The translations under genes were made by a program, and so were the position numbers. A stretch of 64,000 nt of DNA from CAZLMG01 sp964560765 (GTDB taxonomy: Bacteria; Bdellovibrionota_B; Oligoflexia; Oligoflexales; CAZLMG01), in contig CAZLMG010000003.1 of the NCBI GenBank assembly GCA_964560765.1, positions 169,856 to 233,855 of the forward strand. The letters are read 5' to 3'. Position 1 is the stretch's first letter. Each line of letters starts with the position of its first letter. Below the pieces are notes generated by a model, which searched no databases, was not told the DNA's origin, and saw only the letters and a program-made list of their open reading frames with translations. This document shows positions 53,244 through 62,620 of this stretch, one piece after another.

Positions 53244-54187
53244 TCGTAACTTTTTTGTCCTGACCGATACTTCGACGATGGCCGTTTATTGCGGCGATCG
53301 TCGAATTTTTTATTCGAGTCATTCCGCTTTTTTCCGGACTTAAGACGAAGTTCATATTCGTCATCATCGTCGTCATCCCGACTCCATCGACTGCGATCCA
53401 GGCGTGACGCGATTTCATTCTCACTTTCGTTGAGCTGACTCGAGTCGAAGCGTATCTCATTAGAGTCCAACGCCCGCTGAATTTCGGCAAACATCTCCGC
53501 AGTTACCCCTGTAAAGTCCAGCCAGTCTGCGAGCCCGAAATTGAGATTCAAAGTCACGGACCGGCCGCGCTTGAGAATGACTTCCTGATCTACGGGCACT
53601 TCAATCATGACATTGGCTTTTCTTGATAGCTGAATCGTCAGTGGTCGCGAGTCTTCGCCAATTCTGATCGTCCCAGCCCCCAACAAATTAGGAATGTCTT
53701 TATCTTCAAAAAGTAGCTCAATGAACGCCGCTCTCTTGGCACTTCCGGCGAGTCGGATTGATTTTGGATTTGTTTCACCGGTGATGAGGTTGATGGAGAT
53801 TGGCTTGGAATACTTGGCAACCAGCCTGCGAGAGTTTTCCTGAACGCCACCCTGCCGCTCGTCGCCGCCGCCATCATCTTGCTCATCGTCGCGACTCAAA
53901 AAGCGCAGCCCATCGAGAACAATCGTCGCTTCCGTTAGGCTTGCTATCGCCGTTGTGCGGCCGCTAGGATCCAGTAAATTCACTTCCGCTGACGTTGCAT
54001 CCGTTCCACCGCTACCCTCGGCAATTAGCCGGACGACGGCCTGCTCGTCATCATCGTCTTCGGAAGGGTTGCCTAACCAGGTACCACATCCAGCCAATAC
54101 GGCAGTCGAAATGCAGGCAGGCATCAAGTGCAATTTAAGATGGAAATCAATCACGTTTGCAGCTCCACTAAGTGCGGACGTAGTCAT
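53228..54187 (-). CDS. lipoprotein with Asp-rich segments and basic tail
   Basis: Up to 319 residues; the signal appears to be MPACISTAVLAGC with Cys34 of the longer reading (VLAGC lipobox), so the real start may be the ATG 21 codons in. The mature part has acidic runs (SEDDDDEQ, RDDDDDDEYE), one or two beta-sandwich-like segments (AKYSKPISINLITGETNPKS, RPLTIQLSRKANVMIEVPV) and a highly charged, basic C-terminus. Acidic runs may bind cations. Family unknown. Convergent overlap with the preceding gene. Confidence 0.6.
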   Translation of the reverse strand: MTTSALSGAANVIDFHLKLHLMPACISTAVLAGCGTWLGNPSEDDDDEQAVVRLIAEGSGGTDATSAEVNLLDPSGRTTAIASLTEATIVLDGLRFLSRDDEQDDGGGDERQGGVQENSRRLVAKYSKPISINLITGETNPKSIRLAGSAKRAAFIELLFEDKDIPNLLGAGTIRIGEDSRPLTIQLSRKANVMIEVPVDQEVILKRGRSVTLNLNFGLADWLDFTGVTAEMFAEIQRALDSNEIRFDSSQLNESENEIASRLDRSRWSRDDDDDDEYELRLKSGKKRNDSNKKFDDRRNKRPSSKYRSGQKSYDYHQQ

Positions 54188-54201
54188 CGAATCGATGTTA
54201 T

Positions 54202-55053
54202 TTAGGTGCTCGTTCCCCGCGTTAGGGGAAACTGCAGCAGCACAACTTGGTGAATTTCCGCACCCTCCGCCACGGCGTCCAGGCTCAGAATATTGCGACT
54301 GAATTGGCGTAGTAGATGCTTCAAGTGTTCTGCGGCTTCGGCAGTGAGCCGCACCGTCAATGAGTTAAACTCGCGCGTTGAATCTGATTGCTTGGCTAAG
54401 GCTAACTCTGCCTGCTGGAAAATGTTTTGATAAAAATTCTTAGCGTCTGCACGTGCAGGTCGAGACTGCAGAGTTTCGGCCTGAGAATGGCATCGGTATT
54501 GACCAGTTTCATAGTCAAAATAAGTGAACCCGAGACAGGTCAAAAGATCGAGGCTTTGCACCACATCTTCCGCCGTCGCGAGCCCCATCAGTTTGTGCGC
54601 GAGATCGCTCGGTTGCGTGGGCGCATGGGGAAGCGATAGCAGTTCCTTAAGCGCCGTATGACGTATGTGGCTACAGAAGAGCCGCATGAGTTGCTTGGCT
54701 GGCAGCAGCTTTTGACGAAGGACTGCTAGGCTTTCGCCGCTTTGAGCCTGCTTCGACGCGATGGCTTCATCGTTGCGATTCAGCAAGGCTGAAATATAGA
54801 TTGCCGACTCACGATCTGCCAATTTGTTTGCGTAGGCGTCGGCCAGTCTTTGGCCGAGATGCTCTGCCTGCTGAAGTGGAATTTCGCCGAAAAGAATCAG
54901 TTGCTGCTGCTCGGCCGTCCAGTGGTGCGATTGCATCGCAGCAAATGCAGGATCTAAGAATCGATTGGCTAAAACTCGCAAAAGCGCCGTCAAATCTTCA
55001 AACCCGAAGGCAAAGAAGGGAGTGAGGTGGCTATGCGAAAACATGCTGGCCAT
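54202..55053 (-). CDS. TIGR02147/DUF4423 family protein, shortened N-terminus
   Basis: 283 residues, GAGGAAC before the ATG. The C-terminal half (about 150-283) matches TIGR02147: a winged-helix-like region (VQSLDLLTCLGFTYFD) then FYQNIFQQAELALAKQ, REFNSLTVRLTAEAAEHLKHLL and the end VVLLQFPLT. The family is regulator-like and mostly known from Bdellovibrio-type bacteria and Fibrobacter. The usual N-terminal DYRxFLxDYY start and helix-turn-helix are not recognisable here, so it may act without DNA binding. Confidence 0.7.
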   Translation of the reverse strand: MASMFSHSHLTPFFAFGFEDLTALLRVLANRFLDPAFAAMQSHHWTAEQQQLILFGEIPLQQAEHLGQRLADAYANKLADRESAIYISALLNRNDEAIASKQAQSGESLAVLRQKLLPAKQLMRLFCSHIRHTALKELLSLPHAPTQPSDLAHKLMGLATAEDVVQSLDLLTCLGFTYFDYETGQYRCHSQAETLQSRPARADAKNFYQNIFQQAELALAKQSDSTREFNSLTVRLTAEAAEHLKHLLRQFSRNILSLDAVAEGAEIHQVVLLQFPLTRGTST

Positions 55054-55197
55054 GTGTGGTTCCTCTATTCGACAAAAGCCCTGCGGCCCTCGCCTGGTTC
55101 TTACATGCTCGGCGGTACCAGAGGTAACTCAAGGATTCTGAATTTTATGAACTATGTTGGGCAATTACCGCTCGGAATTCCGCATCACGGGGAGTGG

Positions 55198-55866
55198 CTA
55201 TCGGTTAAATCGCTGCAGGAGGCGCTCGGCTGCGGATTCGTCGATCAGGACAAATCGATTTTCTGTTTCTTCAAAAGCGTAAACATCAGCTTTAGTGATA
55301 TCGAACCACCAACCATGCACACCTAGTTGGCCGTCGGCAACACGCTGCTGGACACTGGGATATGATAATACGTTTTGCATTTGCTGGAGAACATTCAGTT
55401 GTGACAACTGATTGTGTGGCCGCAAACTAGAATCGAGAGCCACACCCTTCTGTAGTTTGACTGACGCTCCCTCGACATGCCGAAGCCAGCTGCGCAAGTT
55501 CGGCGCCTGCACTTGCTCGCGCCCTCGAACAACCGCTTGCATCGCCCCACACTCGGAATGACCGCAAATGATAACATCTCGCACGTTGAGATTTAAGATA
55601 GCAAATTCAATGGCAGCCGCCTCGGATTCGTCACTCCCAGACACTCCATGCTGTCCGCAAGGCGGAATCAGATTGCCGACATTTCGCACCACAAACAAAT
55701 CGCCAGGGTTGGTTGACGCGAAAGTATTGGGAACCACGCGGCTGTCGGAGCAGGCAACGAACAGGGCATCAGGAGACTGACCCGTGGCCAGTTTACCAAA
55801 GGCTTCACGGTACTCTTGGCGCACGGTTTGGCGGAACTCTACGATTCCGTTGATAAGCTTTTTCAT
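55198..55866 (-). CDS. beta-class carbonic anhydrase
   Basis: About 222 residues. Zinc ligands and catalytic dyad: Cys in FVACSDSRVVPN, His and Cys in ICGHSECGAMQAV. RNVGNLIPP and EAAAIEFAILNLNVRDVI complete the fold. Converts CO2 and bicarbonate in the cytoplasm. The ATG at MKKLINGI is chosen over an upstream in-frame codon because the family starts here. Confidence 0.93.
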   Translation of the reverse strand: MKKLINGIVEFRQTVRQEYREAFGKLATGQSPDALFVACSDSRVVPNTFASTNPGDLFVVRNVGNLIPPCGQHGVSGSDESEAAAIEFAILNLNVRDVIICGHSECGAMQAVVRGREQVQAPNLRSWLRHVEGASVKLQKGVALDSSLRPHNQLSQLNVLQQMQNVLSYPSVQQRVADGQLGVHGWWFDITKADVYAFEETENRFVLIDESAAERLLQRFNR

Positions 55867-55914
55867 GGTGCATAACTGTAGCATGGGTATGGAATCCGAG
55901 TGTAGCGTAAGTTT

Positions 55915-55950
55915 CGCGCTGGGCTAGGCGTTATCGCCCAGTCCAGCGCG
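55915..55950 (-). terminator. hairpin downstream of the 55964-57001 gene
   Basis: CGCGCTGG and CCAGCGCG form an 8-bp stem with further GGGC/GCCC pairing inside. It lies just after the stop of the minus-strand lipoprotein gene; no T tract. Confidence 0.4.
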
Positions 55951-55963
55951 TAGATTCCGAAAA

Positions 55964-57001
55964 CTATTCAGGGCGAACTGCAGCCATCGATGCCGTAGGC
56001 GCTGCTTTGACGGCAGGCGTCGTTGCAGAAGTCGCCTCAGGCTTTTTGCCCTCACTAACCTTGGTAGCTGGTGTCGCAGGAGCCTTTTCACCCTGCTTCG
56101 CCAACGCTTTCTGCTGCTGCGTCCGGTACTGGGGATTTACAAAAACTTTGCGATTACCGACAGTGCTGCCAATCCAATTGGTTGCTTGTTCAGCCGTCAG
56201 TGCCTGCAGCATTTGCCCCTTTTCGAGGTCGCGGCCAGTACGCTGATAGACGCGACCAGAGCGTGCGCCCATCATCGTAATCGTCAAGCGGGAGTCACCA
56301 TGTGAATTCTTGCTAGCCACCATCGGTCGCACTTCCGGAATCAGCAGATGATTGACTTGAAGTTTGCGTAGGATATGTTCACCAGCTTTGGTCGCAACCA
56401 TGATGGCGGCCCGCTCGGTTCCGCGACTATGTAGCAACTTATTGTAATTGCCCTGGTCATAAGCGCTAATCAGGCTGCGAACAATGCGCTCGTGCCCCTT
56501 CAACATGGCTACAAGCTGCAGCAGGCCCTTTTCATCGACAGCCTTATCGTTTTTTGGCAAAAAGGCCTCTGCCGGTGTAAAGACTCGCGCTGGAAAGCCC
56601 TTACCCTCAAATCGCTCCCGCGCCACTTTGTATGGCAAACGATAGACGCGGACCATGAGCTGAGCGAGATCCTGCGAAGACTCCGCACCCGTAATCTGAC
56701 TCAGCGCCGCCATAAATTGTTCCTCACTGACCACGGGCAATCCGAGAGCCTTGGTGGCGGTAGCGCGCACGGTCTCGTTCAGTTCCTGATGGTTGCTCAA
56801 CGATTGAGCCAGAACTGTTCCCTTTAGCTTGATGTACTTGGAAGCCTGTGGACTTTGCTTGCCCTGGTCTGCGCTTGGCGCAACTGGCTTGCTTTGTACC
56901 GGCTCTGTGGTCTCTGGCTTGGTCGATGCACAGCCAGCCGATAGCGACGTAATTAATGCTGTAGTACGCAGGGTAAGCATGACGTTGCGAATGGTTTCCA
57001 T
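55964..57001 (-). CDS. lipoprotein of unknown function
   Basis: 345 residues, GAGGAGT before the ATG. Signal peptide with lipobox LSAG and Cys24; then a Lys/Pro/Gln-rich linker, a globular middle (about 60-290, helical, e.g. LAQLMVRVYRLPYKVARERF) and an Ala/Pro/Lys-rich C-terminal tail. No motif I can place. It is one of several single lipoprotein genes in this part of the window. A small membrane protein gene lies 43 nt upstream on the same strand. Confidence 0.6.
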   Translation of the reverse strand: METIRNVMLTLRTTALITSLSAGCASTKPETTEPVQSKPVAPSADQGKQSPQASKYIKLKGTVLAQSLSNHQELNETVRATATKALGLPVVSEEQFMAALSQITGAESSQDLAQLMVRVYRLPYKVARERFEGKGFPARVFTPAEAFLPKNDKAVDEKGLLQLVAMLKGHERIVRSLISAYDQGNYNKLLHSRGTERAAIMVATKAGEHILRKLQVNHLLIPEVRPMVASKNSHGDSRLTITMMGARSGRVYQRTGRDLEKGQMLQALTAEQATNWIGSTVGNRKVFVNPQYRTQQQKALAKQGEKAPATPATKVSEGKKPEATSATTPAVKAAPTASMAAVRPE

Positions 57002-57044
57002 GGTCTACTCCTCTATGGTTCATGAACGAACATTGAATGGGACA

Positions 57045-57272
57045 CTAGGCTGTACGAATCAGTACTTCCAATCCGTGTGGAATGCTGACGGGAATGAAAT
57101 GCGGTAGGGAACATTCTCGAAGCCCCGAGCCAAACGAATCGGTCTCAGCGCATGCGACATGGGGCATGGTTGTAAAATGGGCCGCGGCCGTCATAACGAC
57201 TGCGGCAACGACGAGCAGGATGGTTGGTGGTCGATCGTGAGTCCACGTCGCCATATTGATAAACTCGTTCAT
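57045..57272 (-). CDS. small single-helix membrane or exported protein
   Basis: 75 residues from the ATG with GGAGGAAA upstream; the longer frame has no binding site. MNEFINMATWTHDRPP is followed by a hydrophobic helix (TILLVVAAVVMTAAAHF, about 17-33) and a soluble tail with two Cys (HVACAE, LRECSLP). Probably anchored with its tail outside. Unknown function; may be co-transcribed with the following lipoprotein gene. An AT-rich stretch at 57350-57420 should hold its promoter. Confidence 0.5.
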   Translation of the reverse strand: MNEFINMATWTHDRPPTILLVVAAVVMTAAAHFTTMPHVACAETDSFGSGLRECSLPHFIPVSIPHGLEVLIRTA

Positions 57273-57464
57273 CGCGTTTCCTCCATTCAGTTGCCACCGG
57301 TTCAGTGGTGGTTGTGCGCTCTGACGCCGCACACAGGAGGCTTGACGGAAAAAAATTATCAGCACTTAAAAATTAAATTATTTATGATAAATTACAGATG
57401 GTTAAATTTATCCAATCTCGACATCAAATAAAAATCCGCACATGGATTCGGCGCCTAGGCGAAC

Positions 57465-60017
57465 CTACAGGCGGGATTTTAGACGAACAGCCGGGGCGGT
57501 ACGAGGATCTACCGGCCAGTGATGCTTGGGATATCGACGACTCAACGCACCGACCAGCGTCGGATACGTGGATTTCCAGAAGTTATCCAGATCAGCTGTT
57601 GTTTGCACCGGCCGCTTATTCGGTGCCAGCAGCGACCAAATCGGAGCGATTCGCCCCATCGCCAACATGGGCGCTCTCGATTGGCCAAAAGCATCCTGAA
57701 TGGGAAGGGTGATGCGCGGCTGCCCATCATCATCGTAGTTAACAGCAACCTCGATGCCATTCGATAATCGGAGAGAGTCCGGCGCATGCTGGGACAATAG
57801 CTGCTGCTGATCATACGTCAACATATCGTGAATGTACGCCACCAAAGGCCGCTGAAGAATCTCGGCAGTCGAAGTTTTACCATCACAGATACTCTCGATC
57901 AGCAGCTGCAGAAAGTCATCAGCAAATTGCGGCAAATTGTGCTCGATCTTGGCGCGATCCAACAGCTTCAGTTTCGCATGATAACGCTGCAAAGGTAGAT
58001 TATCAGCAAACGGATAGGGCCACTTCTCCAATACGGCATCGACGAGTGAACCATCATCCTGCGTTTGACCGCCATCAATCCTCTCCTCCGAAAGGACAAG
58101 CTCGCCGTACGAATGCTGCCGAAACTTTAGGGCCTTTCCCAGCCTGTCGTCAAAGCGCGTGACTTCTTGGCACAAACAAAAAACCGAGCGCTCATCGCGC
58201 AGAATTTCCACATCGATGGCGGATGCCACACGGATCATGGCGCTATTAGCACCACTAAAGCCGCGCAAATTTTCTGTGACATCCAGAGCTACAATGTAAT
58301 CCGCATCGCGCGCCAAACTGCTCGGCGACAGCCGCCCGCCACGACCCAAACAAAAATGATAGAGTGGCTGGCCATGGGCATTGCCTTGGCGCTGTTGGCG
58401 CTTGGCAACGCGGTCTGGATATCCAGCTAAAAGCCAACGTTGCATCTCATTCGGATCGGGCACCTGCGCATCACTCATATCGTGCGGACATAGACGCGAT
58501 TTCAGCGACTGCATTTCACGCGCCATACGCTCAAGGCCTCTGGGTCTGCCACCTCTCCCCACCGAGCGGTGCGATTGCTGAAAAGCGTGGACGGCTGCCT
58601 CGACATCGGAGTGATAGGTGCCCGAGCGCGGGGTGGCACCCTCGAAGACGTCTCCCGCCTCGGCGATTAGCGCCACCAGCAGCCCTAGAGCCGGCTTTTG
58701 CAGCGCACGCGCCTGGACATAGATGGCGGCCGAGCGCGGGTGCATGGGCAGTGGCGCCAACTCCCCCCCTCGCTCGGTCAGTTCCCCGTGATCCGTCATC
58801 GCACCCAAGCGCTGGAGAAGCTGCAATGCAGCCGTCAGCTGCTCCGCAGGAGGCGATTCCAGCCAGGGAAAAGAGTTCGCGCTAATCTGGCCGTAAACCC
58901 CCGCTCCCAGCAATTCACTCAAACCCAGCACGGCGGACGACAGATCGACACGCGCGATTTCTGGAACGAGTTGTGCCTCTCGCTGCCGATACGAACCCTC
59001 GCTAAACAAGCGATACACGACGCCAGGCCCCGTGCGACCAGCGCGCCCCGCCCGCTGATCACACGATGCACGGCTGATACGCATGACCTCCAGGGTCGGC
59101 ATGCCGCTCCAGCTTGCATGACCGGCGATCTTTGCCAGCCCCCCATCGATCACACCGGTTACACCAGGAATCGTGACACTCGTTTCGGCAACGTTGGTTG
59201 CCAGGACAATCTTGCGTTGCTCGCTATCAGCAAATGCCGCCCGCTGTCGATCCATCGGCGCGTCGGCCGTCAAGGGAATCACGACAACTTCCTTGCCCAA
59301 CCAAGACTGCTCGATGGCTGCCTTGCATTGCTGAATATCCCGAGTGCCAGGAAGAAAGACCAGAATGTGCCCTGAACATCGCGTGTCATTGACCATGCGC
59401 ATAGCTGCGTCGCGTACAACGTTAGCTAATTGCTCAGGCGCCGAGTCTCCCAAATATTCGAACTCAAGTGGGTAGGTTCGCCCGGGTACGTGTAGGGTGG
59501 CGCTGCCCGGAAGTTGCGCACAAAGAGTCTCAGCATCGATCGTCGCCGACATGATCACGGTGCGCAATGATGGGCGCTTCGCATGAATCAAGCGAAGGAT
59601 ACCGAGGGCAACGTCGGTGTGCACGCTCCGCTCGTGGAACTCATCGAGAATGACGCAACTAACGTCCTCGAGCAGAGGATTGCTGCGCACCATCCTTAGC
59701 AATAAACCCTCGGTAATGAAGAGGATACGGGTCGCGTCACTGACTCGGCGCTCGAATCGGGTGATGTATCCCACTGCTTGTCCAACGGGCTCGCCGCGCT
59801 CTTGGGCGATGCGCTCTGCACTGACGCGCGCCGCCAAGCGTCGAGGCTCGAGCACGAGGATTTTCCCGGGCAAGCGCTCAGCCAGACAGCCAGGCACCCG
59901 GGTTGTTTTGCCCGTCCCCGGATCCGCCGTTAATACATAGAACGCACTATTTGATACTTTATCCGCGATCTCGGCGAGATAAGGATCAATGGGCAATGAA
60001 ATGCGAACATCTGCCAT
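57465..60017 (-). CDS. hrpB: ATP-dependent helicase HrpB
   Basis: 850 residues. DExH helicase order: Walker A ADPGTGKTTRVP, ERRVSDATRILFITEGLLLR, the DEFHERS box, VIMSATIDAETL, then VLATNVAETSVTIPGVTGVIDGG and DQRAGRAGRTGPG (motif VI). C-terminal HrpB domain with the end RRYPKHHWPVDP. It is a DEAH/RHA-type protein with 3'-5' helicase features, role in RNA metabolism poorly defined. Confidence 0.92.
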   Translation of the reverse strand: MADVRISLPIDPYLAEIADKVSNSAFYVLTADPGTGKTTRVPGCLAERLPGKILVLEPRRLAARVSAERIAQERGEPVGQAVGYITRFERRVSDATRILFITEGLLLRMVRSNPLLEDVSCVILDEFHERSVHTDVALGILRLIHAKRPSLRTVIMSATIDAETLCAQLPGSATLHVPGRTYPLEFEYLGDSAPEQLANVVRDAAMRMVNDTRCSGHILVFLPGTRDIQQCKAAIEQSWLGKEVVVIPLTADAPMDRQRAAFADSEQRKIVLATNVAETSVTIPGVTGVIDGGLAKIAGHASWSGMPTLEVMRISRASCDQRAGRAGRTGPGVVYRLFSEGSYRQREAQLVPEIARVDLSSAVLGLSELLGAGVYGQISANSFPWLESPPAEQLTAALQLLQRLGAMTDHGELTERGGELAPLPMHPRSAAIYVQARALQKPALGLLVALIAEAGDVFEGATPRSGTYHSDVEAAVHAFQQSHRSVGRGGRPRGLERMAREMQSLKSRLCPHDMSDAQVPDPNEMQRWLLAGYPDRVAKRQQRQGNAHGQPLYHFCLGRGGRLSPSSLARDADYIVALDVTENLRGFSGANSAMIRVASAIDVEILRDERSVFCLCQEVTRFDDRLGKALKFRQHSYGELVLSEERIDGGQTQDDGSLVDAVLEKWPYPFADNLPLQRYHAKLKLLDRAKIEHNLPQFADDFLQLLIESICDGKTSTAEILQRPLVAYIHDMLTYDQQQLLSQHAPDSLRLSNGIEVAVNYDDDGQPRITLPIQDAFGQSRAPMLAMGRIAPIWSLLAPNKRPVQTTADLDNFWKSTYPTLVGALSRRYPKHHWPVDPRTAPAVRLKSRL

Positions 60018-60117
60018 GCGGTGGTGATCATTGTTCGATTTAAGAGTTGAAGACTAGGGTCCAGATGCATATATACAGCCGCACTGACCGCATGTCTAAC
60101 CTCTAGGAGGGATTCCC

Positions 60118-61629
60118 GTGGCTTGGCTGATTCGCCTGTTTTCATTTATCTGCCTTATTGGCTTGGCTCGTCCGTCGATTGCATTCGGTGACGGACCGGC
60201 ATTTGCTGGCTCGGAATTCGAACAGACTCTAGAAGCCAAGCGACAAAAAGCCAAGATTCCGGGCGTAGCCATCAGCATCGTGCATCAAGGAAAAGTCATC
60301 TATCAACGCGGTTTTGGTCTACGAAACGTCAAAGAAAACTTACCCGTCACCCCCGATACTCTGTTCGCCATCGGCTCGACCTCAAAAGCCTTTACGGCCG
60401 TCGGCATCGGGATATTGGTAAACGAGGGCAAACTCGAATGGACAACTCCTGTGCGCGAGATCATCCCCGAGTTTCGCCTGATGGATGAGGTGGCGACACG
60501 ACTGGCGACCCCGATCGATCTCTTGAGTCATCGCATCGGCCTGCCGCGACACGACCTGGTGTGGTACGGCAGCGATCTCACGCGCACCCAAATTATGTCG
60601 GTACTACGGCACTTGCAGCCGTCTAAGACGTTTCGTGAAGCCTGGCAGTACAATAACCTCTTGTACATGGTGGCCGGCGTCGTCGCCGAACGCGCCAGCG
60701 GCGCACCCTCTTGGGAAGCATTTACCCGCGATCGCATTTTGCACCCATTGGGTATGCAAAGAACCAACTTCTCGGTGGCCGATATGGCGCAAGATGCCGA
60801 TCACTCGCGACCATATATTGCCCTCGAGTCGCTACCAGAAGCTGTTGAAGTGCCATTCCGATCGATCGACGCCGTCGGCCCAGCCGGATCGATCAATAGC
60901 TCCGTTGCCGAAATGTCGCGCTGGCTGATCGCACAGCTAAGTGGCGGCGTGATCGATGGCCAGCAGGTACTGCCAGCCGAGGCGATCGCCACGACGCACC
61001 AGTCGCACATGGTCATGCCGCCGCGGTCAAGCCCAGAGCTCTCACCCGAGTTCAGCGACATGAACTACGGTTTGGGCTGGTTCAACTATCAGTATCGTGA
61101 CCAGCTGGTCGTGACCCACAATGGCGGCATTGATGGCTTCATCACCAATATTGCACTGTTACCAGAGCATGAGCTCGGCATCATCGTCGTCAGCAACGGC
61201 GCTGGCACCGACTTTCCAGGAATGGCGACCAACAGCGCCATCGACCACTGGCTGGGAGTGACCGGCAAGGATTGGTACCACAAGGGATCGCCCGAATCTG
61301 GCTCGGACCCACAAACCAGCGGGCCAACCGTTGTTCCGTTGCAACGCCCTGCTGAAGACTATGTAGGAGCATATCGCCACCCCGCTTATGGCACCGCCAC
61401 AGTTGTGCTCGAGGATGGAAAGCTTATCCTGGCATTTCGCGACCTCTTGCGCGCCCAATTGTTGCACGTCGGCCACGGAGTATTTGTCATAGAAGGACTG
61501 CGCAGCGACCTCGATGGCGACAAGGCTGTATTTGACACGGGTTTCGATGGCAGCATCACCGGAATTCGGGTTAAACTAGAAGTGACGGTTGATCCGCAGC
61601 AGTTCAAGAAGGTGTTAGCCGTAGACTAA
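60118..61629 (+). CDS. exported serine beta-lactamase-like hydrolase (class C/EstB family)
   Basis: 503 residues from a GTG start with AGGAGGG upstream. Signal peptide ending near PSIAFG. Catalytic motifs of the serine beta-lactamase family: S-x-x-K in FAIGSTSKAFTAVG, the YxN-type WQYNNLLYM, and NYGLGWFNY, then HNGGIDGF (KTG-like position). The C-terminal 120 residues are a separate DUF3471-like beta domain. May be a peptidase, esterase or beta-lactamase. Confidence 0.85.
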   Translation: MAWLIRLFSFICLIGLARPSIAFGDGPAFAGSEFEQTLEAKRQKAKIPGVAISIVHQGKVIYQRGFGLRNVKENLPVTPDTLFAIGSTSKAFTAVGIGILVNEGKLEWTTPVREIIPEFRLMDEVATRLATPIDLLSHRIGLPRHDLVWYGSDLTRTQIMSVLRHLQPSKTFREAWQYNNLLYMVAGVVAERASGAPSWEAFTRDRILHPLGMQRTNFSVADMAQDADHSRPYIALESLPEAVEVPFRSIDAVGPAGSINSSVAEMSRWLIAQLSGGVIDGQQVLPAEAIATTHQSHMVMPPRSSPELSPEFSDMNYGLGWFNYQYRDQLVVTHNGGIDGFITNIALLPEHELGIIVVSNGAGTDFPGMATNSAIDHWLGVTGKDWYHKGSPESGSDPQTSGPTVVPLQRPAEDYVGAYRHPAYGTATVVLEDGKLILAFRDLLRAQLLHVGHGVFVIEGLRSDLDGDKAVFDTGFDGSITGIRVKLEVTVDPQQFKKVLAVD

Positions 61630-61646
61630 ATTGCCGGTCGCGTCAT

Positions 61647-61719
61647 GCGGGAATAGCTCAGTTGGTAGAGCGCTAGCTTCCCAAGCTGGAGGTCGCGGGT
61701 TCGAGCCCCGTTTCCCGCT
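61647..61719 (+). tRNA. tRNA-Gly (anticodon CCC)
   Basis: 73-nt gene: acceptor stem GCGGGAA/TTCCCGC, D-arm TAGCTCAGTTGGTAGAGC, anticodon loop TTCCCAA, T-arm GCGGGTTCGAGCCCCG. CCA is not encoded. Anticodon CCC reads glycine GGG. Confidence 0.95.
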
Positions 61720-61752
61720 CTCAAATCTCATGCGAATCATTTGAGGCCGAAG

Positions 61753-62502
61753 ATGCGTCTAAGTGTTCTCCTAATTCTTTCCGCCATATTTTCATTCGCT
61801 TGCCTCGCATCCTCAGCTTTGGCGCAAGAGCGTCAAGAGGGTTCCAAAATTATCATGCAACCTCGCAACGGCGAAGGTGGTGATGGCACGCTCGAACCGG
61901 TGAGCCCCTACACAGAGTTTGCCGTTCGGTCGAAGGGACCCGGCCTCTTCTGGCCATGGCGCGTAGGTGCATCCGTCGCACTTGGTTTTCCGCATGTGCT
62001 CACTTATGGCCTGGAAGTGATGTATCACCAACACGTGAGCGGTCTGATTTCATTCGGAGACTTCGACCTGAATTCGGACGATGTGAAAATTGGCTTGTCG
62101 AACTGGGATGTGCGCGGACGTTGGCACATTTGGGCTGGTAGCGCCTTTGTCGGCTTAGCCTATGGCAGCCAGTCACTCACGGGATCCATTAGCGAAGATA
62201 TCGTTGTCAGCGGCACCCGCGTGCCCACAACCTTGACCATGGATGTCGTAACAACGTATGCGACTCCGCATGGTGGCTTCCATTGGGTGTGGGACACAGG
62301 ATTGGCCTTGGGCGCGGAGCTGGGCTTACAAGTCCCCATAGATAATGACGTCGAAGACATCCAAACGCGCTTCGCAGTCGCCGAGAATGCAGCTGATACT
62401 AGGGAGTATGGCGAGCTACGGGACGAATTGCGAAAGGGAGTTCGTGCCTTTAGTCGGGCCCAGCTGCCATATTTAGCAATCCGCGCTGGGTGGCTTCTTT
62501 AG
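61753..62502 (+). CDS. exported outer-membrane-like protein
   Basis: About 249 residues from the ATG at MRLSVLLIL (a TTG four codons earlier is also in frame). Signal peptide ending ASSALA. The mature part alternates polar and aromatic residues in short beta strands (LEVMYHQHVSGLISFGDF, RGRWHIWAGSAFVGLAYG, GGFHWVWDTGLALGAELG) and ends in RAGWLL, as in small beta-barrel outer membrane proteins. Unknown function. Confidence 0.6.
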   Translation: MRLSVLLILSAIFSFACLASSALAQERQEGSKIIMQPRNGEGGDGTLEPVSPYTEFAVRSKGPGLFWPWRVGASVALGFPHVLTYGLEVMYHQHVSGLISFGDFDLNSDDVKIGLSNWDVRGRWHIWAGSAFVGLAYGSQSLTGSISEDIVVSGTRVPTTLTMDVVTTYATPHGGFHWVWDTGLALGAELGLQVPIDNDVEDIQTRFAVAENAADTREYGELRDELRKGVRAFSRAQLPYLAIRAGWLL

Positions 62503-62620
62503 CCGTAATATTCAAGCGTTAGTGCAAGCCCTCAATTTTCATGAGCCACGAAGCTTCAGGTTGACGCGTTCCTTTTTGTAAGCCCCATTTCGGGGCCCGC
62601 AACTCAAAAAGGAGCATCTT

